Shown here: piece after piece, positions 41,050 to 50,279 of the stretch
How the letters are laid out: each line of letters starts with the position of its first letter
Position numbering within the stretch: the first letter of the stretch is position 1
Assembly: GCA_021325525.1 (NCBI GenBank)
Contig: JAJPHB010000063.1
Span: forward strand, 1-64,000
DNA from: Alphaproteobacteria bacterium
Lineage (GTDB): Bacteria; Pseudomonadota; Alphaproteobacteria; ATCC43930; CGMCC-115725
Direction of reading: 5' to 3'
DNA length: 64,000 nucleotides
Translations under genes and position numbers: made by a program
The notes under the pieces: generated by a model
The model's input: only the letters and a program-made list of their open reading frames with translations
Told to the model about the DNA's origin: nothing
Databases searched by the model: none

Positions 41050-41994
41050 ATGCTCTTCTTTCTCCTGAAGCGCCTCGCCGGTCTCGTTGCGACCCTCGCG
41101 GCGGCGACCCTCGTTGTCTTTCTCGTGCTCGAAGTGCTGCCCGGCGATCCGGCGCAGGTCATGCTCGGCACCGAGGCGCGGCCGGAGCAAGTCGCGGCGC
41201 TGCGTCACGAGCTCGGCCTCGACCGGCCGGCGCCGCAGCGCTACGTCGCCTGGATCGGCGGCATGCTGCGGGGCGATCTCGGCCGCAGCTACACCTATCA
41301 GGTGCCGGTGGCGGAGCTGGTAGGCGAACGGCTCCTCGTCACCGTGCCTCTCGCCCTTCTCGCGATGGCGCTGACAACGGCGCTTGCCCTCGGCCTCGGC
41401 GTCTATGCGGCGGCGCATCAGGGGCAGGCGGGCGATCTCGGCGTCATGGGCCTGACGCAGCTCGGCATCGCCGTGCCGAATTTCTGGTTCGCCTTCCTCC
41501 TCATTCTGCTGTTCGCGGTGCATCTCGGCTGGTTCCCCTCCGGCGGCTTTCCCGGCTGGGGCGCCGGCATCGGCGCGGCGCTGAAGGCGCTCCTCCTGCC
41601 GGCCTTGGCGCTCGCCGTGGTGCAGGCGGCGATCCTCGCGCGGATCACCCGCTCGGCCGTGCTCGACATTCTCGGCGAGGACTTCATCCGCACAGCCCGC
41701 GCCAAGGGCAACAGCCGCGCCCGCGCCCTGTGGCGCCACGCCTTGCGCAACGCCCTCGTTCCCGTCGTCACCATCATGGGGCTGCAATTCGCGAGCCTCC
41801 TTGCCGGGACGATCATCGTCGAGAACGTCTTCACGCTGCCCGGCCTCGGGCGTCTCGTCTTCCAGGCGATCACTCAGCACGACCTCATTGTCATCCAGGA
41901 CGTCGTCGTGCTCCTCGCCGGCCTCGTCATCCTCATCAATTTCGCGGTCGATCTCCTCTACCTCGCGATCGACCCGCGCCTGCGGCGGCGATGA
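41050..41994 (+). CDS. Dipeptide/oligopeptide-type ABC transporter permease, DppB-like
   Basis: The 314-residue inner-membrane protein has six transmembrane helices with the DppB/OppB layout: LLKRLAGLVATLAAATLVVFLVLEVLPGDPA at the N-terminus, a long periplasmic loop with LGLDRPAPQRYVAWIGGMLRGDLGRSYTY, and the EAA loop ILGEDFIRTARAKGNSRARALWRHALRNALVP. It opens a five-gene-style importer operon with DppC, DppD and DppF homologues; no solute-binding protein gene is adjacent. Substrates of this family include peptides, nickel and glutathione. Confidence 0.94.
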   Translation: MLFFLLKRLAGLVATLAAATLVVFLVLEVLPGDPAQVMLGTEARPEQVAALRHELGLDRPAPQRYVAWIGGMLRGDLGRSYTYQVPVAELVGERLLVTVPLALLAMALTTALALGLGVYAAAHQGQAGDLGVMGLTQLGIAVPNFWFAFLLILLFAVHLGWFPSGGFPGWGAGIGAALKALLLPALALAVVQAAILARITRSAVLDILGEDFIRTARAKGNSRARALWRHALRNALVPVVTIMGLQFASLLAGTIIVENVFTLPGLGRLVFQAITQHDLIVIQDVVVLLAGLVILINFAVDLLYLAIDPRLRRR

Positions 41995-42848
41995 GCGCCG
42001 TCGCCGAGAGAGGGCGGCCCGCCCGGCGGCGGCGCGTCTTCCGGCATTGGGGGCTCGTCTGCGGCGCGATTTTGACGGCGCTCCTTCTCCTCATCGCCCT
42101 CGTCTCGCTCGTCTGGACGCCGCATTCGGCGACGGCGATCGATTTGACGCAGCGCCTGCTGCCGCCCTCGCCCCGGCATTGGCTCGGCACCGACCATTTC
42201 GGCCGCGACATCGCTTCGATGCTGATGGTCGGCGCGCAGAATTCGATTCTGGTCGGCATCGTCGCCGTCGCCATCGGCGTCGCGCTCGGCGTGTCTCTCG
42301 GCCTCCTGGCCGCGGCGCAGGGCGGCTGGGCGGAAGAGGCGGCGATGCGGCTCGCCGATTTCACCTTCGCCTTTCCGGCGGTGCTCTCGGCGATCCTCAT
42401 CACGGCGCTTCTCGGGCCGGGCGCCGTCAATTCCATCATCGCCATCGGCATCTTCAACGTGCCGGTCTTCGCCCGGCTGACGCGCGGCGCCGCGCGCGCC
42501 ATCTGGACGCGCGACTTCATCCTGGCCACGCGCGCCGCCGGCAAGGGCGGGCTGCGGATCACGCTCGAGCACGTGCTGCCCAACATCGCCAGCATCCTCA
42601 TCGTCCAGGCGACGATCCAGTTCGCCCTCGCCATCCTCGCCGAGGCTGGACTCTCCTATATCGGCCTCGGCACGCAACCGCCGTTTCCGAGCTGGGGCCG
42701 CATGCTGAACGAGGCGCAGACCTTCCTCTTCCTGGCGCCGCGCCTCGCCATCTTTCCGGGGCTGGCGATCGTCGCCGCGGTCCTCGGTCTCAACCTTCTC
42801 GGCGACGGGCTGCGCGATCTTCTGGATCCGCGCCTTCGCCGCTTCTGA
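41991..42848 (+). CDS. Dipeptide/oligopeptide-type ABC transporter permease, DppC-like
   Basis: The 285-residue partner permease starts within the dppB-like stop (ATGA). It shows the DppC signature HWLGTDHFGRDIASMLMVGAQNSILVGIVAV, the EAA loop WTRDFILATRAAGKGGLRITLEHVLPN, and the C-terminal LSYIGLGTQPPFPSWGRMLNEAQ. The N-terminus is Arg-rich and cytoplasmic. It forms the translocation pore with the DppB-like subunit. Confidence 0.94.
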   Translation: MSAVAERGRPARRRRVFRHWGLVCGAILTALLLLIALVSLVWTPHSATAIDLTQRLLPPSPRHWLGTDHFGRDIASMLMVGAQNSILVGIVAVAIGVALGVSLGLLAAAQGGWAEEAAMRLADFTFAFPAVLSAILITALLGPGAVNSIIAIGIFNVPVFARLTRGAARAIWTRDFILATRAAGKGGLRITLEHVLPNIASILIVQATIQFALAILAEAGLSYIGLGTQPPFPSWGRMLNEAQTFLFLAPRLAIFPGLAIVAAVLGLNLLGDGLRDLLDPRLRRF

Positions 42849-42851
42849 ACC

Positions 42852-43823
42852 ATGGCCCTGCTCGAAGTCGAAGCTCTCGGCGTCGTCATCGACAGCCCGC
42901 GGGGGCCGCTCGAAATCCTGCGCGACGTCGGCTTCGCGCTGGAGAGCGGGCGCATCCTCGGAATCGTCGGCGAATCGGGGAGCGGCAAGACGATGACCGC
43001 GCTTGCCCTCATGGGCCTTCTGCCGCCCGGGGCCCGGGCGCAGGGCTCGGTGCGGCTCGGCGGGCGCGAGCTGCTCCGCCTCGACGAGCACGCGCTCTGC
43101 CGGCTGCGCGGCGACCGCGTCGCGATGATCTTCCAGGAGCCGATGAGCGCGCTCAACCCGCTGCAGCCCGTCGGCGCGCAAATCGCCGAGCCGCTGCGCC
43201 TTCACCGCAAGATGCCGGCGGCCAAGGCGGCGGCCGAGGCGCGGCGCCTTCTCGCCCGCGTTCATCTCCCGGATCCCGACCGGCTCGCCGCCGCCTTTCC
43301 CCATCAGCTTTCGGGCGGACAGCGCCAGCGCGTCATGATCGCGATGGCGCTCGCCTGCGGCCCCGACCTCCTGGTGGCCGACGAGCCGACGACAGCGCTC
43401 GACGTGACGGTGCAGGCGCAGATCCTCGACCTTCTCGTCGAGCTGGTCGAGGAGACGGGCATGTCGCTCATCCTCGTCAGCCACGACCTCGCGGCGGTCG
43501 CCGAGACAGCCGACGAGGTCCTGGTCCTCTACGGCGGCACGGTCGTGGAGCACGCGCCGGTCGCGGCGATGCTCCGCCACCGCGCCCATCCCTATACGCA
43601 GGGGCTCTTCGCGGCGCGGCCGGCGACCGGGCTCTTCCGCGCCATTCCGGGCAGCGTTCCGGATCTGGCCGCGCTGCCGCCCGGCTGCCGCTTCGCCGAT
43701 CGCTGCCCACTCGCCATCGCCGCGTGCGGCGACGGGCCGCCGCCGCTCGGACTCGTCGGTCCCGGTCACCGCGCCGCCTGCATCCGGCTCGAGGCGGCGG
43801 CGGCAACGGCGGAGGCCTCGTGA
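42852..43823 (+). CDS. ABC transporter ATP-binding protein, DppD/OppD-like
   Basis: The 323-residue ATPase has Walker A GESGSGKT near residue 40, Q-loop [15 protein letters not shown], signature LSGGQRQRV, Walker [14 protein letters not shown] and the H-loop [11 protein letters not shown]. The C-terminal oligopeptide-transporter domain contains [18 protein letters not shown], a Cys pattern that binds an iron-sulfur cluster in related proteins. It follows the permease pair by 3 bp and overlaps the next ATPase gene by GTGA. Confidence 0.95.
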   Translation: MALLEVEALGVVIDSPRGPLEILRDVGFALESGRILGIVGESGSGKTMTALALMGLLPPGARAQGSVRLGGRELLRLDEHALCRLRGDRVAMIFQEPMSALNPLQPVGAQIAEPLRLHRKMPAAKAAAEARRLLARVHLPDPDRLAAAFPHQLSGGQRQRVMIAMALACGPDLLVADEPTTALDVTVQAQILDLLVELVEETGMSLILVSHDLAAVAETADEVLVLYGGTVVEHAPVAAMLRHRAHPYTQGLFAARPATGLFRAIPGSVPDLAALPPGCRFADRCPLAIAACGDGPPPLGLVGPGHRAACIRLEAAAATAEAS

Positions 43824-44785
43824 CGCCGCCGCTTCTCGCCGTCGAAGAGCTGGTCCGGCGCTATCGCCGGCCGCGGGCGTTCCCCTGGCGCCGCGGCGAG
43901 GCGGTGGCGGCGCTCTCCGGCGTCAGCTTCGCGATCGCGCGCGGACGCAGCCTCGGCATCGTCGGGGAATCGGGTTCGGGCAAGTCGACCCTGGCGCGGC
44001 TCGTCATGGGATTCGAGCGGCCCGATGCCGGCCGCGTCCTCTTCATGGGAGAGGATCTGGCCGAAGCGCCGCCGGCGCGCCTGCGCCAGCTTCGGCGGGG
44101 GCTGCAAATGGTCTTCCAGGACCCGGTCGGCTCCCTCGATCCCCGCCACCGCGTCGGGCGCATCGTCGGCGAACCGCTCGACATGCTGGACGGCGCCGCG
44201 CGCGGCGACCGGAGCGCGCGCGTCGCGGCGGCGCTCCGATCCGTGGGACTCGGCGCCAGCGATGCGCAGCGCTACCCGCACGAGTTCTCGGGCGGCCAGC
44301 GGCAGCGCATCGCCATTGCCCGGGCGCTCATCACGCGGCCGGCGCTGATCGTCGCGGACGAGCCGGTCTCGGCGCTCGACGTTTCGGTGCAGGCGCAGGT
44401 GCTGGCCGTCATGAAGGCGCTCGCGGCCGAGCATGAGGTCACCTATCTCCTCATCAGTCACGATCTCGCAGTGATCGCCTACGTCACGGTCGACGTCGCC
44501 GTCATGTATCGCGGCGCCATCGTCGAGACGGGGCCGACCGCCGCCGTCCTGGAGCGGCCGCTCCACCCCTATTCGCAGGCGCTGAAGGAGGCGGCGCCGC
44601 GCCTCGTCGCCGGACGCCGGCGCCACCGCACCCGCCCCGCGGCGCCGCCCGGCGAACCGGCCGCGGCGGGACGCGGCTGCGCCTATGCCGAACGCTGCCC
44701 GCTCGCGCAGCCGCGCTGCCGCGAGGAGGCGCCGGCGCTGCGCGAGGTGGCGCCCGGCCGGCGGGCGGCCTGCCATTTTCCGTGA
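43820..44785 (+). CDS. ABC transporter ATP-binding protein, DppF/OppF-like
   Basis: The 321-residue second ATPase starts at a GTG overlapping the preceding TGA. It has Walker A GESGSGKST near residue 52, Q-loop VFQDPVGSLDPRHRVG, signature FSGGQRQRIAIARAL, Walker B LIVADEPVSALDVSVQ and LISHDLAVIAYV, then the C-terminal CAYAERCPLAQPRC cluster-type motif. With the DppD-like protein it would drive uptake through the DppB/DppC-like pore. The N-terminal RRYRRPRAFPWRRGEAV is a family-typical insertion. Confidence 0.95.
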   Translation: MTPPLLAVEELVRRYRRPRAFPWRRGEAVAALSGVSFAIARGRSLGIVGESGSGKSTLARLVMGFERPDAGRVLFMGEDLAEAPPARLRQLRRGLQMVFQDPVGSLDPRHRVGRIVGEPLDMLDGAARGDRSARVAAALRSVGLGASDAQRYPHEFSGGQRQRIAIARALITRPALIVADEPVSALDVSVQAQVLAVMKALAAEHEVTYLLISHDLAVIAYVTVDVAVMYRGAIVETGPTAAVLERPLHPYSQALKEAAPRLVAGRRRHRTRPAAPPGEPAAAGRGCAYAERCPLAQPRCREEAPALREVAPGRRAACHFP

Positions 44786-44848
44786 CCCGCTCTCCGCGGA
44801 ATTCCCGTCCGAGGCTTGCGTTTGCCTCGCAAGCCAAGGAGTGAGGCC

Positions 44849-45124
44849 ATGCGCGGATTCCAGCAAGCATGCGCCGTAGCCGTCCTGCTGGGGACGGGTG
44901 GAGCGGCCTTTGCCGAGACGCCGCCCTGCCGGCCGGCTCTCGACAGCGTGCAGCGCGAGGTGGCGTCGGCCGGCCTCTCGGCCGCCAAGACGGCGCAAGT
45001 GCAGGCGCTGCTCGAGCAAGCCGCGCGCGCCTGCAAGGAGAGGAACGGGGTCGTTGCCATGGCCGGCATCGACCAGGTCCGCGATATCATTCGCGACGAG
45101 CGCAAGAACGCGAGCGGATCGTGA
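44849..45124 (+). CDS. Small secreted protein, function unknown
   Basis: The 91-residue protein has a clear Sec signal peptide (MRGFQQACAVAVLLGTGGAAFA, cleavage before ETPP). The mature part is about 69 residues, mostly helical, with two Cys (in PPCRPALDSV and ARACKERNGV) that could form a disulfide bridging two helices. AAGGAG lies 7 nt before the ATG. Its stop overlaps the start of the next small gene (GTGA). No family recognised; the helical hairpin with two Cys resembles small periplasmic regulators in outline only. Confidence 0.65.
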   Translation: MRGFQQACAVAVLLGTGGAAFAETPPCRPALDSVQREVASAGLSAAKTAQVQALLEQAARACKERNGVVAMAGIDQVRDIIRDERKNASGS

Positions 45125-45309
45125 TCGCGCCGCGAAAAGAGGGCCGTAGCCTCGACGACGAGAACAAGGCGGCGCCGAAGGTCAATCCGGAAAAATCCGG
45201 CGTCCGCTCCGGCAATCCCCAGCTCGACCCGGAGAGCGCCCGCAAGGAACAGGAACGGCCGCGCGACACGCCGAAGGTCCCGCGCCACGCGCGCAAGCGC
45301 GGCCGATAA
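45121..45309 (+). CDS. Small hydrophilic, probably disordered protein
   Basis: The 62-residue frame starts at GTG within the stop of the secreted protein gene. It is rich in Lys, Arg, Asp, Glu and Pro (for example DDENKAAPKVNPEKSG and QERPRDTPKVPRHARKRGR) with no hydrophobic core or signal peptide. Coupled start position and stop-free length are the only support. It may be real or a chance extension. Confidence 0.4.
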   Translation: MIAPRKEGRSLDDENKAAPKVNPEKSGVRSGNPQLDPESARKEQERPRDTPKVPRHARKRGR

Positions 45310-45396
45310 AAATTCGCACCAGGCTCTTTTCAGGCATAGGCAAGCTGCGCCAAGCTCCCTATCTCTTCCCCTGGCAAGCAAGCAGAAGGGCTTGGC

Positions 45397-46029
45397 ATGG
45401 CATCCATCCCGGACAGCGCCTTCCAGCGCTTCGATGAAAGTCCGGATGAGGAATTCTACCGGCTGCCGCGCTTCGTCACCCATATCGACGACAGCGCGAT
45501 CGCCGCCGTCACCCAGCTCTACCGGCGATATTTCCGGCCGGGCGCCGCGATTCTCGACTTGATGTCGAGCTGGGTCTCGCACTTGCCGCCCGAGATCGAG
45601 TATTCGCGCATCGTCGGCATCGGGATGAATGGCCAGGAACTCGCCGAGAATCCGTTTCTCGACGAATGGCACGTGCAGAATCTGAACCGCGATCCGCATT
45701 TGCCCTTCGCCGACGGCGAGTTCGACGGCGCCGCTATTTGCGTCTCGGTGCAGTATCTGACCCGTCCCGTCGAGGTGATGCGCGAGGTCGGGCGCGTGCT
45801 GCGCCCCAGGGCGCCGCTCGTCATCACCTTCTCCAACCGCTGCTTCCATACCAAGGCGACCGCCTGCTGGCGCCTGCTCGACGATGACGGCCATCTGCGC
45901 CTCATCGCGCATTTCCTGCGCGAGGCCGGCAATTGGCGGGAGCCGGATTGCTGCGATGCCCGGCTCACCACCGATGGCGACCCGCTCTATGCCGTCGTCG
46001 CCTGCCGCAGGGACGATCAGGACTCGTAG
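45397..46029 (+). CDS. SAM-dependent methyltransferase, class I
   Basis: The 210-residue protein has a methyltransferase-11-like Rossmann fold. [15 protein letters not shown] is the motif I region (with LMSSW in place of the usual GxGxG), [47 protein letters not shown] covers motifs II-III, and a C-terminal helix/strand pair follows. The N-terminal part with [21 protein letters not shown] is conserved in a group of proteobacterial homologues. The degenerate glycine motif leaves cofactor binding to be shown. It is convergent to apt, with 3-prime ends overlapping by 13 nt. Confidence 0.75.
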   Translation: MASIPDSAFQRFDESPDEEFYRLPRFVTHIDDSAIAAVTQLYRRYFRPGAAILDLMSSWVSHLPPEIEYSRIVGIGMNGQELAENPFLDEWHVQNLNRDPHLPFADGEFDGAAICVSVQYLTRPVEVMREVGRVLRPRAPLVITFSNRCFHTKATACWRLLDDDGHLRLIAHFLREAGNWREPDCCDARLTTDGDPLYAVVACRRDDQDS

Positions 46030-46532
46030 GCGACCATCGAGGTGAAGGGGACGTCGAGCCGCTGACGGCCGCCGAGGAAGCTGAGCTCGATAATGGCCGC
46101 CGACGCCACCACTTCGGCCCCGACGCTGCGGCAGAGGGCGATCGCCGCCGCCATCGTCCCGCCCGTCGCCAACAGATCGTCGAGCACGACGGCGCGCTGA
46201 CCCGGCCGGATCGCATCGGCCTGGATCTCGATGGTGTCGCTGCCGTATTCGAGATCGTAGGTGAAAGGGATCGTGGCGCCGGGCAGCTTGCCTTTCTTGC
46301 GGACCATGACGAAGCCGCGGCCCATGCAATAGGCGAGCGGCGCAGCGACGAGGAAGCCGCGCGACTCGATGCCGACGAGGAGGTCGGGCGCGAAGGGGGC
46401 CAGCGCCGAGGTCAGGCGCTCGACGGTCGCATGCCACGCTGCAGGATGGGCGAGAAGGGTGGAAATATCGTAGAAGAGGATGCCCGGCTTGGGGAAGTCG
46501 GGGACACCGCGGATGTGCTGCTTGAGATCCAT
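46017..46532 (-). CDS. apt: Adenine phosphoribosyltransferase
   Basis: The 171-residue cytoplasmic enzyme salvages adenine with PRPP to AMP. The N-terminus [23 protein letters not shown] is the APRT signature. [26 protein letters not shown] and the PRPP-binding loop [16 protein letters not shown] are all present. The start at 46532 was chosen by family comparison; in-frame ATGs at 46553 and 46583 are also possible, and no strong ribosome binding site decides it. Confidence 0.93.
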   Translation of the reverse strand: MDLKQHIRGVPDFPKPGILFYDISTLLAHPAAWHATVERLTSALAPFAPDLLVGIESRGFLVAAPLAYCMGRGFVMVRKKGKLPGATIPFTYDLEYGSDTIEIQADAIRPGQRAVVLDDLLATGGTMAAAIALCRSVGAEVVASAAIIELSFLGGRQRLDVPFTSMVAYES

Positions 46533-46684
46533 GGTCTTGTTCTTCGGTCGCATTTCCGGCGCCATGCGCCAGCGGAGCCGCACTCTAATCGTTTCGCTGC
46601 GGTCAGGCAGTAATATCTTCTCGCGCGTCTTCTTCAGTGCTCGGCGGAGCTGATGGGCCGGCCCAAGGAGAAGAGGGTGGCCGG

Positions 46685-47824
46685 ATGACCGGCGAGCGCG
46701 GCTGGCTGCGCGCCTCGCGCCAGGGTGACCGGCTGATCTTCGAGGCGGGCGGCGCTTGGGTCATCGGCGCCGCCGCCTCGCTCGATCGCCAGATCCGCGC
46801 GGCCGGGCGGCCGGACGCGCGCTTCGCGCGCCTCGATCTCGGCGCCCTGACGGCGCTCGACACCGCCGGCGCGTGGCTCCTGCGCCGTCTTGAGAACGAG
46901 CTGAGCGCCGCCGGCGCCACCGTCGAGCGTGCCGGCCTCGGCGATGCCTTCGTGCCGCTCCTCGAGCAGATCACCGAGAGCGATGCGGCGCCGAGCCTTC
47001 CCGACACCCGGCCGCCGCCTTATCGCTTCGGCGACTTCACGGCGCGAATCGGCAAGGCGGTCATCCGTGCCGGAAAGCGCGGCGCCGAACTCCTCGGCTT
47101 TCTCGGACTCGTCTGCATCGTGGCGCTGCGCACGTTGCGGCGGCCGCGCCGGCTGCGCTTTGCGACGCTCGTCACGCATATGGAGCAGACGGGGGTCGAC
47201 GCGCTGCCCATCGTCGGGCTCCTCTCCTTCCTCATCGGCGTCGTCTTCGCCTTCCAGGGCGCCGACCAGCTGCGGCGCTTCGGCGCGGAGCTCTACACCG
47301 TCAACCTGCTCGGCATCGCCATCTTGCGCGAGCTCGGCGTCATGCTCGCCGCCATCATCGTCGCCGGCCGCTCGGGCAGCGCCTTCACGGCGCAGATCGG
47401 CACGATGAAGGTCAATGAGGAGATCGACGCCATGCAGGTCCTCGGCCTCGACCCGATCGAGATCCTGGTCCTGCCGCGCATCCTCGCCTTGCTGCTGACG
47501 CTGCCGCTCATCGCCTTCTACGCCGACATTATGGGCCTGCTCGGCGGCGCCTTGATGGCGTGGGGCACCCTCGACATCTCGATTCCAGCGTTCCTGCGCC
47601 AGCTCCGCTCGCCGCTGCCCGGCTGGACTTTCTGGATTGGCGTGTTGAAAGCGCCGGTATTCGCCGGCATCATCGCCCTCACCGGCTGCTATGAAGGGCT
47701 GCGGGTCGCGCGCAGCGCCGAAAGCGTCGGGCGCCTCACCACCCGGTCCGTCGTCGAATCGATTTTCTTGATCATCGTCGCTGATGCCCTCTTCTCGATC
47801 GCCTTCTCCTATCTCGGCATCTGA
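46685..47824 (+). CDS. mlaE: MlaE-family ABC transporter permease with N-terminal STAS-like domain
   Basis: The 379-residue protein begins with a STAS-like domain (about 10-100, with [25 protein letters not shown]), followed by the MlaE/YrbE permease. It shows [77 protein letters not shown] and [19 protein letters not shown]. Fusion to a STAS domain replaces the separate MlaB subunit of enterobacteria. ATG 46685 was preferred over a GTG at 46637. It heads the lipid-transport operon mlaE-mlaF-mlaD-lipoprotein that moves phospholipids between membranes. Confidence 0.92.
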   Translation: MTGERGWLRASRQGDRLIFEAGGAWVIGAAASLDRQIRAAGRPDARFARLDLGALTALDTAGAWLLRRLENELSAAGATVERAGLGDAFVPLLEQITESDAAPSLPDTRPPPYRFGDFTARIGKAVIRAGKRGAELLGFLGLVCIVALRTLRRPRRLRFATLVTHMEQTGVDALPIVGLLSFLIGVVFAFQGADQLRRFGAELYTVNLLGIAILRELGVMLAAIIVAGRSGSAFTAQIGTMKVNEEIDAMQVLGLDPIEILVLPRILALLLTLPLIAFYADIMGLLGGALMAWGTLDISIPAFLRQLRSPLPGWTFWIGVLKAPVFAGIIALTGCYEGLRVARSAESVGRLTTRSVVESIFLIIVADALFSIAFSYLGI

Positions 47825-48602
47825 GAGCCCGGGCGGCACGGCGGAGCCGGCCATCGTCGTCCGCGGACTCACCATGCGCGTCGACGGCCGCGTCGTGCTG
47901 GAGAATCTCGACCTCGAGGTTCGCCGCGGCGAGGTGCTCGGGGTCGTCGGCGCCTCGGGCGCCGGCAAATCGGTGCTGCTGCGCGCCCTCGTCGGTCTCT
48001 TGCGCCCGTCCTCGGGGCGGATCACGATCCTCGGCGAGGACCGCGCCGCGCTCGGCGCCGAAGAGCGGCGGAGCTTCGATGCCCGCTTCGGCGTGCTCTT
48101 CCAGGACGGCGCGCTCTTCAGCTCGCTCAGCGTCGCGCAGAACATCCAGGTGCCGCTGCGCGAGCACCTCGCCCTCTCCGACGCGCTCATCTCCGAGCTC
48201 ACCCGCCTCAAGCTCGCCGTCGTCGGCCTGCCGGTCGAGGCGGCGCTCAAATATCCGGCCGAGCTGTCGGGCGGGATGCGCAAGCGCGCCGGCCTTGCCC
48301 GCGCCCTGGCGCTCGATCCCGAGCTCCTCTTCCTCGACGAGCCGACCGCCGGTCTCGATCCCATCGCCGCCGCCGAGTTCGACGCCCTCATCGCCGATCT
48401 GAAGCGCAGCATGCACCTGACGGTCCTCATGGTGACGCACGACCTCGACAGCCTCGCCGCCATTTGCGACCGCATCGCCGTCCTCGTCGACCGGCGCCTC
48501 GTCGTCGGCACGCTCGACGAGCTGCTGCAGCATCCGCATCCGTGGATTCGCTCCTATTTCGCCGGTCCGCGCGGCCGCGCGGCACAGCGCGCCGCGGGTT
48601 AG
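47784..48602 (+). CDS. mlaF: MlaF-type ABC transporter ATP-binding protein
   Basis: The 272-residue ATPase overlaps mlaE by 41 nt. It has Walker A GASGAGKSVLLRAL near residue 57, Q-loop LFQDGALFSSLSVAQNI (the MlaF-type variant), signature LSGGMRKRAGLARALA, Walker B LLFLDEPTAGLDPI and the H-loop MVTHDLDSL. These match the YrbF/Ttg2A group. It would energise the MlaE permease. The first 30 residues are Ser/Pro-rich and come from the overlap. Confidence 0.93.
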   Translation: MPSSRSPSPISASESPGGTAEPAIVVRGLTMRVDGRVVLENLDLEVRRGEVLGVVGASGAGKSVLLRALVGLLRPSSGRITILGEDRAALGAEERRSFDARFGVLFQDGALFSSLSVAQNIQVPLREHLALSDALISELTRLKLAVVGLPVEAALKYPAELSGGMRKRAGLARALALDPELLFLDEPTAGLDPIAAAEFDALIADLKRSMHLTVLMVTHDLDSLAAICDRIAVLVDRRLVVGTLDELLQHPHPWIRSYFAGPRGRAAQRAAG

Positions 48603-48605
48603 AGG

Positions 48606-49568
48606 ATGGAGACCCGCGCCCACTACATCGTCGTCGGCGCCTTCGTGCTGGCCCTCATCGCCGCGATTTTCGCCGCGATCATCTGGCTGGCGCGCATCCA
48701 GTTCGAGCGCGAAGGCGCGTACTACGACATCTTCTTCCGCGGCTCGGTCAACGGTCTCAGCGACGGCGCCCCGGTGCGCTACAATGGCGTGCCGATCGGC
48801 CGCGTCGTGATGATCCGCCTCGACCCCAAGAATGTCGAACGCGTCCGCGTCCGCGTCGCCATCGATACCTCGACGCCGATCAAGCAGGATGCGGTCGCCT
48901 CGCTGGAGACGCAGGGGATCACCGGCCAGGCCTATGTCCAAATCTCGGGCGGCAGCAACGCCAGCCCGCCGCTGACGACGCCGCCCGACCGCGCCTACCC
49001 GGTCATCCGCTCGCGGCCCTCGCAGCTCGAAGAAGTGGTGTCGAGCGCGCCGGAGCTGCTCAGCCGGGCCATCGCCGTCGCCGACCGGTTGACCGAGGTG
49101 CTGAGCGAGGATAACCAGGCGGCGCTGACCCGGACGCTGCGCAATCTCGACACGCTGACGGGAACGCTGGTCAAGGACAGCAGCGAGGTCGACCGGCTGA
49201 TGACGGAAGGCACGGGGGTGATCGCCGAATTGCGCGCGACCGCGGCGACGGCCAACACGCTGCTCGCGCATTTCGACCAGGCGCTCAACGACAAGAGCGG
49301 CGTCGCCGGCAAGCTCTCGGCCACTCTCGACGAGTTCGGCCGCTCGGCTCGGCTGCTCGCGCAGGCGACGGACCATCTCGACGGGCTGATCCAGGAGAAC
49401 CGGCCGGCGCTGCGTGATTTCACCCAGCGCGGCCTCACGCAGGCCGAGCAGCTCGTCTCCGATTCGCGCGCGCTCGTTGCCGAGCTGAACCGCATCGCCG
49501 ACGAGATCGAGCGCGATCCCTCGCGCTTCCTCTACGGCGACAGGCGCGAAGGATACCACCCGCGATGA
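48606..49568 (+). CDS. mlaD: MlaD-type MCE domain protein
   Basis: The 320-residue protein has one N-terminal transmembrane helix (about 7-29, YIVVGAFVLALIAAIFAAIIWLA) and a single MCE domain (about 38-118) with FFRGSVNGLSDGAPVRYNGVPIGRVV and the pore-loop region after ASLETQGITGQAYVQISGG. A long helical/coiled C-terminal part (about 140-315) follows, as in alphaproteobacterial MCE proteins that form extended barrels. It is the periplasmic lipid-binding ring of the Mla-type importer/exporter. Its stop overlaps the next gene by ATGA. Confidence 0.92.
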   Translation: METRAHYIVVGAFVLALIAAIFAAIIWLARIQFEREGAYYDIFFRGSVNGLSDGAPVRYNGVPIGRVVMIRLDPKNVERVRVRVAIDTSTPIKQDAVASLETQGITGQAYVQISGGSNASPPLTTPPDRAYPVIRSRPSQLEEVVSSAPELLSRAIAVADRLTEVLSEDNQAALTRTLRNLDTLTGTLVKDSSEVDRLMTEGTGVIAELRATAATANTLLAHFDQALNDKSGVAGKLSATLDEFGRSARLLAQATDHLDGLIQENRPALRDFTQRGLTQAEQLVSDSRALVAELNRIADEIERDPSRFLYGDRREGYHPR

Positions 49569-50248
49569 CGCGGCTGCGTGACGCTCGCCTGTCGCGACGC
49601 CGCCTCTGTCGGCGCCTCGCCGCCGGAACGCCGCTCCTGCTGGCCGCGGGCTGCGCCAGCCTGCTGCCGCAGCCGGGGCAGCCGCCGCAGCTCTACCTCC
49701 TCCGCAGCCGGGTAAAATTCCCGCCCGACCTGCCGCGGGTCTCCCAGCAATTGCTGGTCGCGCTCCCCGTCGCCTCCGCCGGGCTCGACACCGAGCGCAT
49801 CGCCCTCAGCCGCTCGGCCGTGACTCTCGACTATTTCGCCAATGCCGCCTGGACCGACCACGCTCCGGCGCTGGTGCAATCGCTTCTCGTCCGATCCTTC
49901 GAGGCGACCGGCAAGATCGTCGGCGTTGCCCGCGATTCCGCCTCGCTGCGCCCGGACTACCTGTTGCTCTCCGAACTCGAGCGGTTCGAGGCGGTCTATA
50001 GCGACAGTGAGGCGGCGCCGAAGGTCGAGGCGGCGCTCGTTCTCCGCCTCGCCCGCATGCCCGACCGGGTCATCATCGGCGAGCGGCGCGCCGAGCGCAG
50101 CGCAGCGGCAGGCGCGAACAGCATGGCGCCCATCGTCGCCGCCTTCGGCGAGGCGCTCGATGGCGCTCTCGAGGAGCTGGTCGCCTGGACGCTGCGTCGG
50201 ATCAGCGCCGACGCCGCTTCCGGCGCCCGCAGAGGCGCCGCGCCGTGA
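49565..50248 (+). CDS. ABC-type transport auxiliary lipoprotein (PqiC-like)
   Basis: The 227-residue lipoprotein has a signal ending in the lipobox LLAAGC, with the modified Cys near residue 31 and no Asp at +2, so it should reach the outer membrane. The body matches the ABC_trans_aux family: YLLRSRVKFPPDL, LLVALPVASAGLDTERIALSRSAVTLDYFANAAWTDHAPALVQSLLVRSFEAT and DYLLLSELERFEAVY. Such proteins close MCE transport systems at the outer membrane. It is translationally coupled to mlaD. Confidence 0.88.
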   Translation: MTRLRDARLSRRRLCRRLAAGTPLLLAAGCASLLPQPGQPPQLYLLRSRVKFPPDLPRVSQQLLVALPVASAGLDTERIALSRSAVTLDYFANAAWTDHAPALVQSLLVRSFEATGKIVGVARDSASLRPDYLLLSELERFEAVYSDSEAAPKVEAALVLRLARMPDRVIIGERRAERSAAAGANSMAPIVAAFGEALDGALEELVAWTLRRISADAASGARRGAAP

Positions 50249-50279
50249 CCGTCGAGGGTGCGGATCGCGGAACGCGGCC

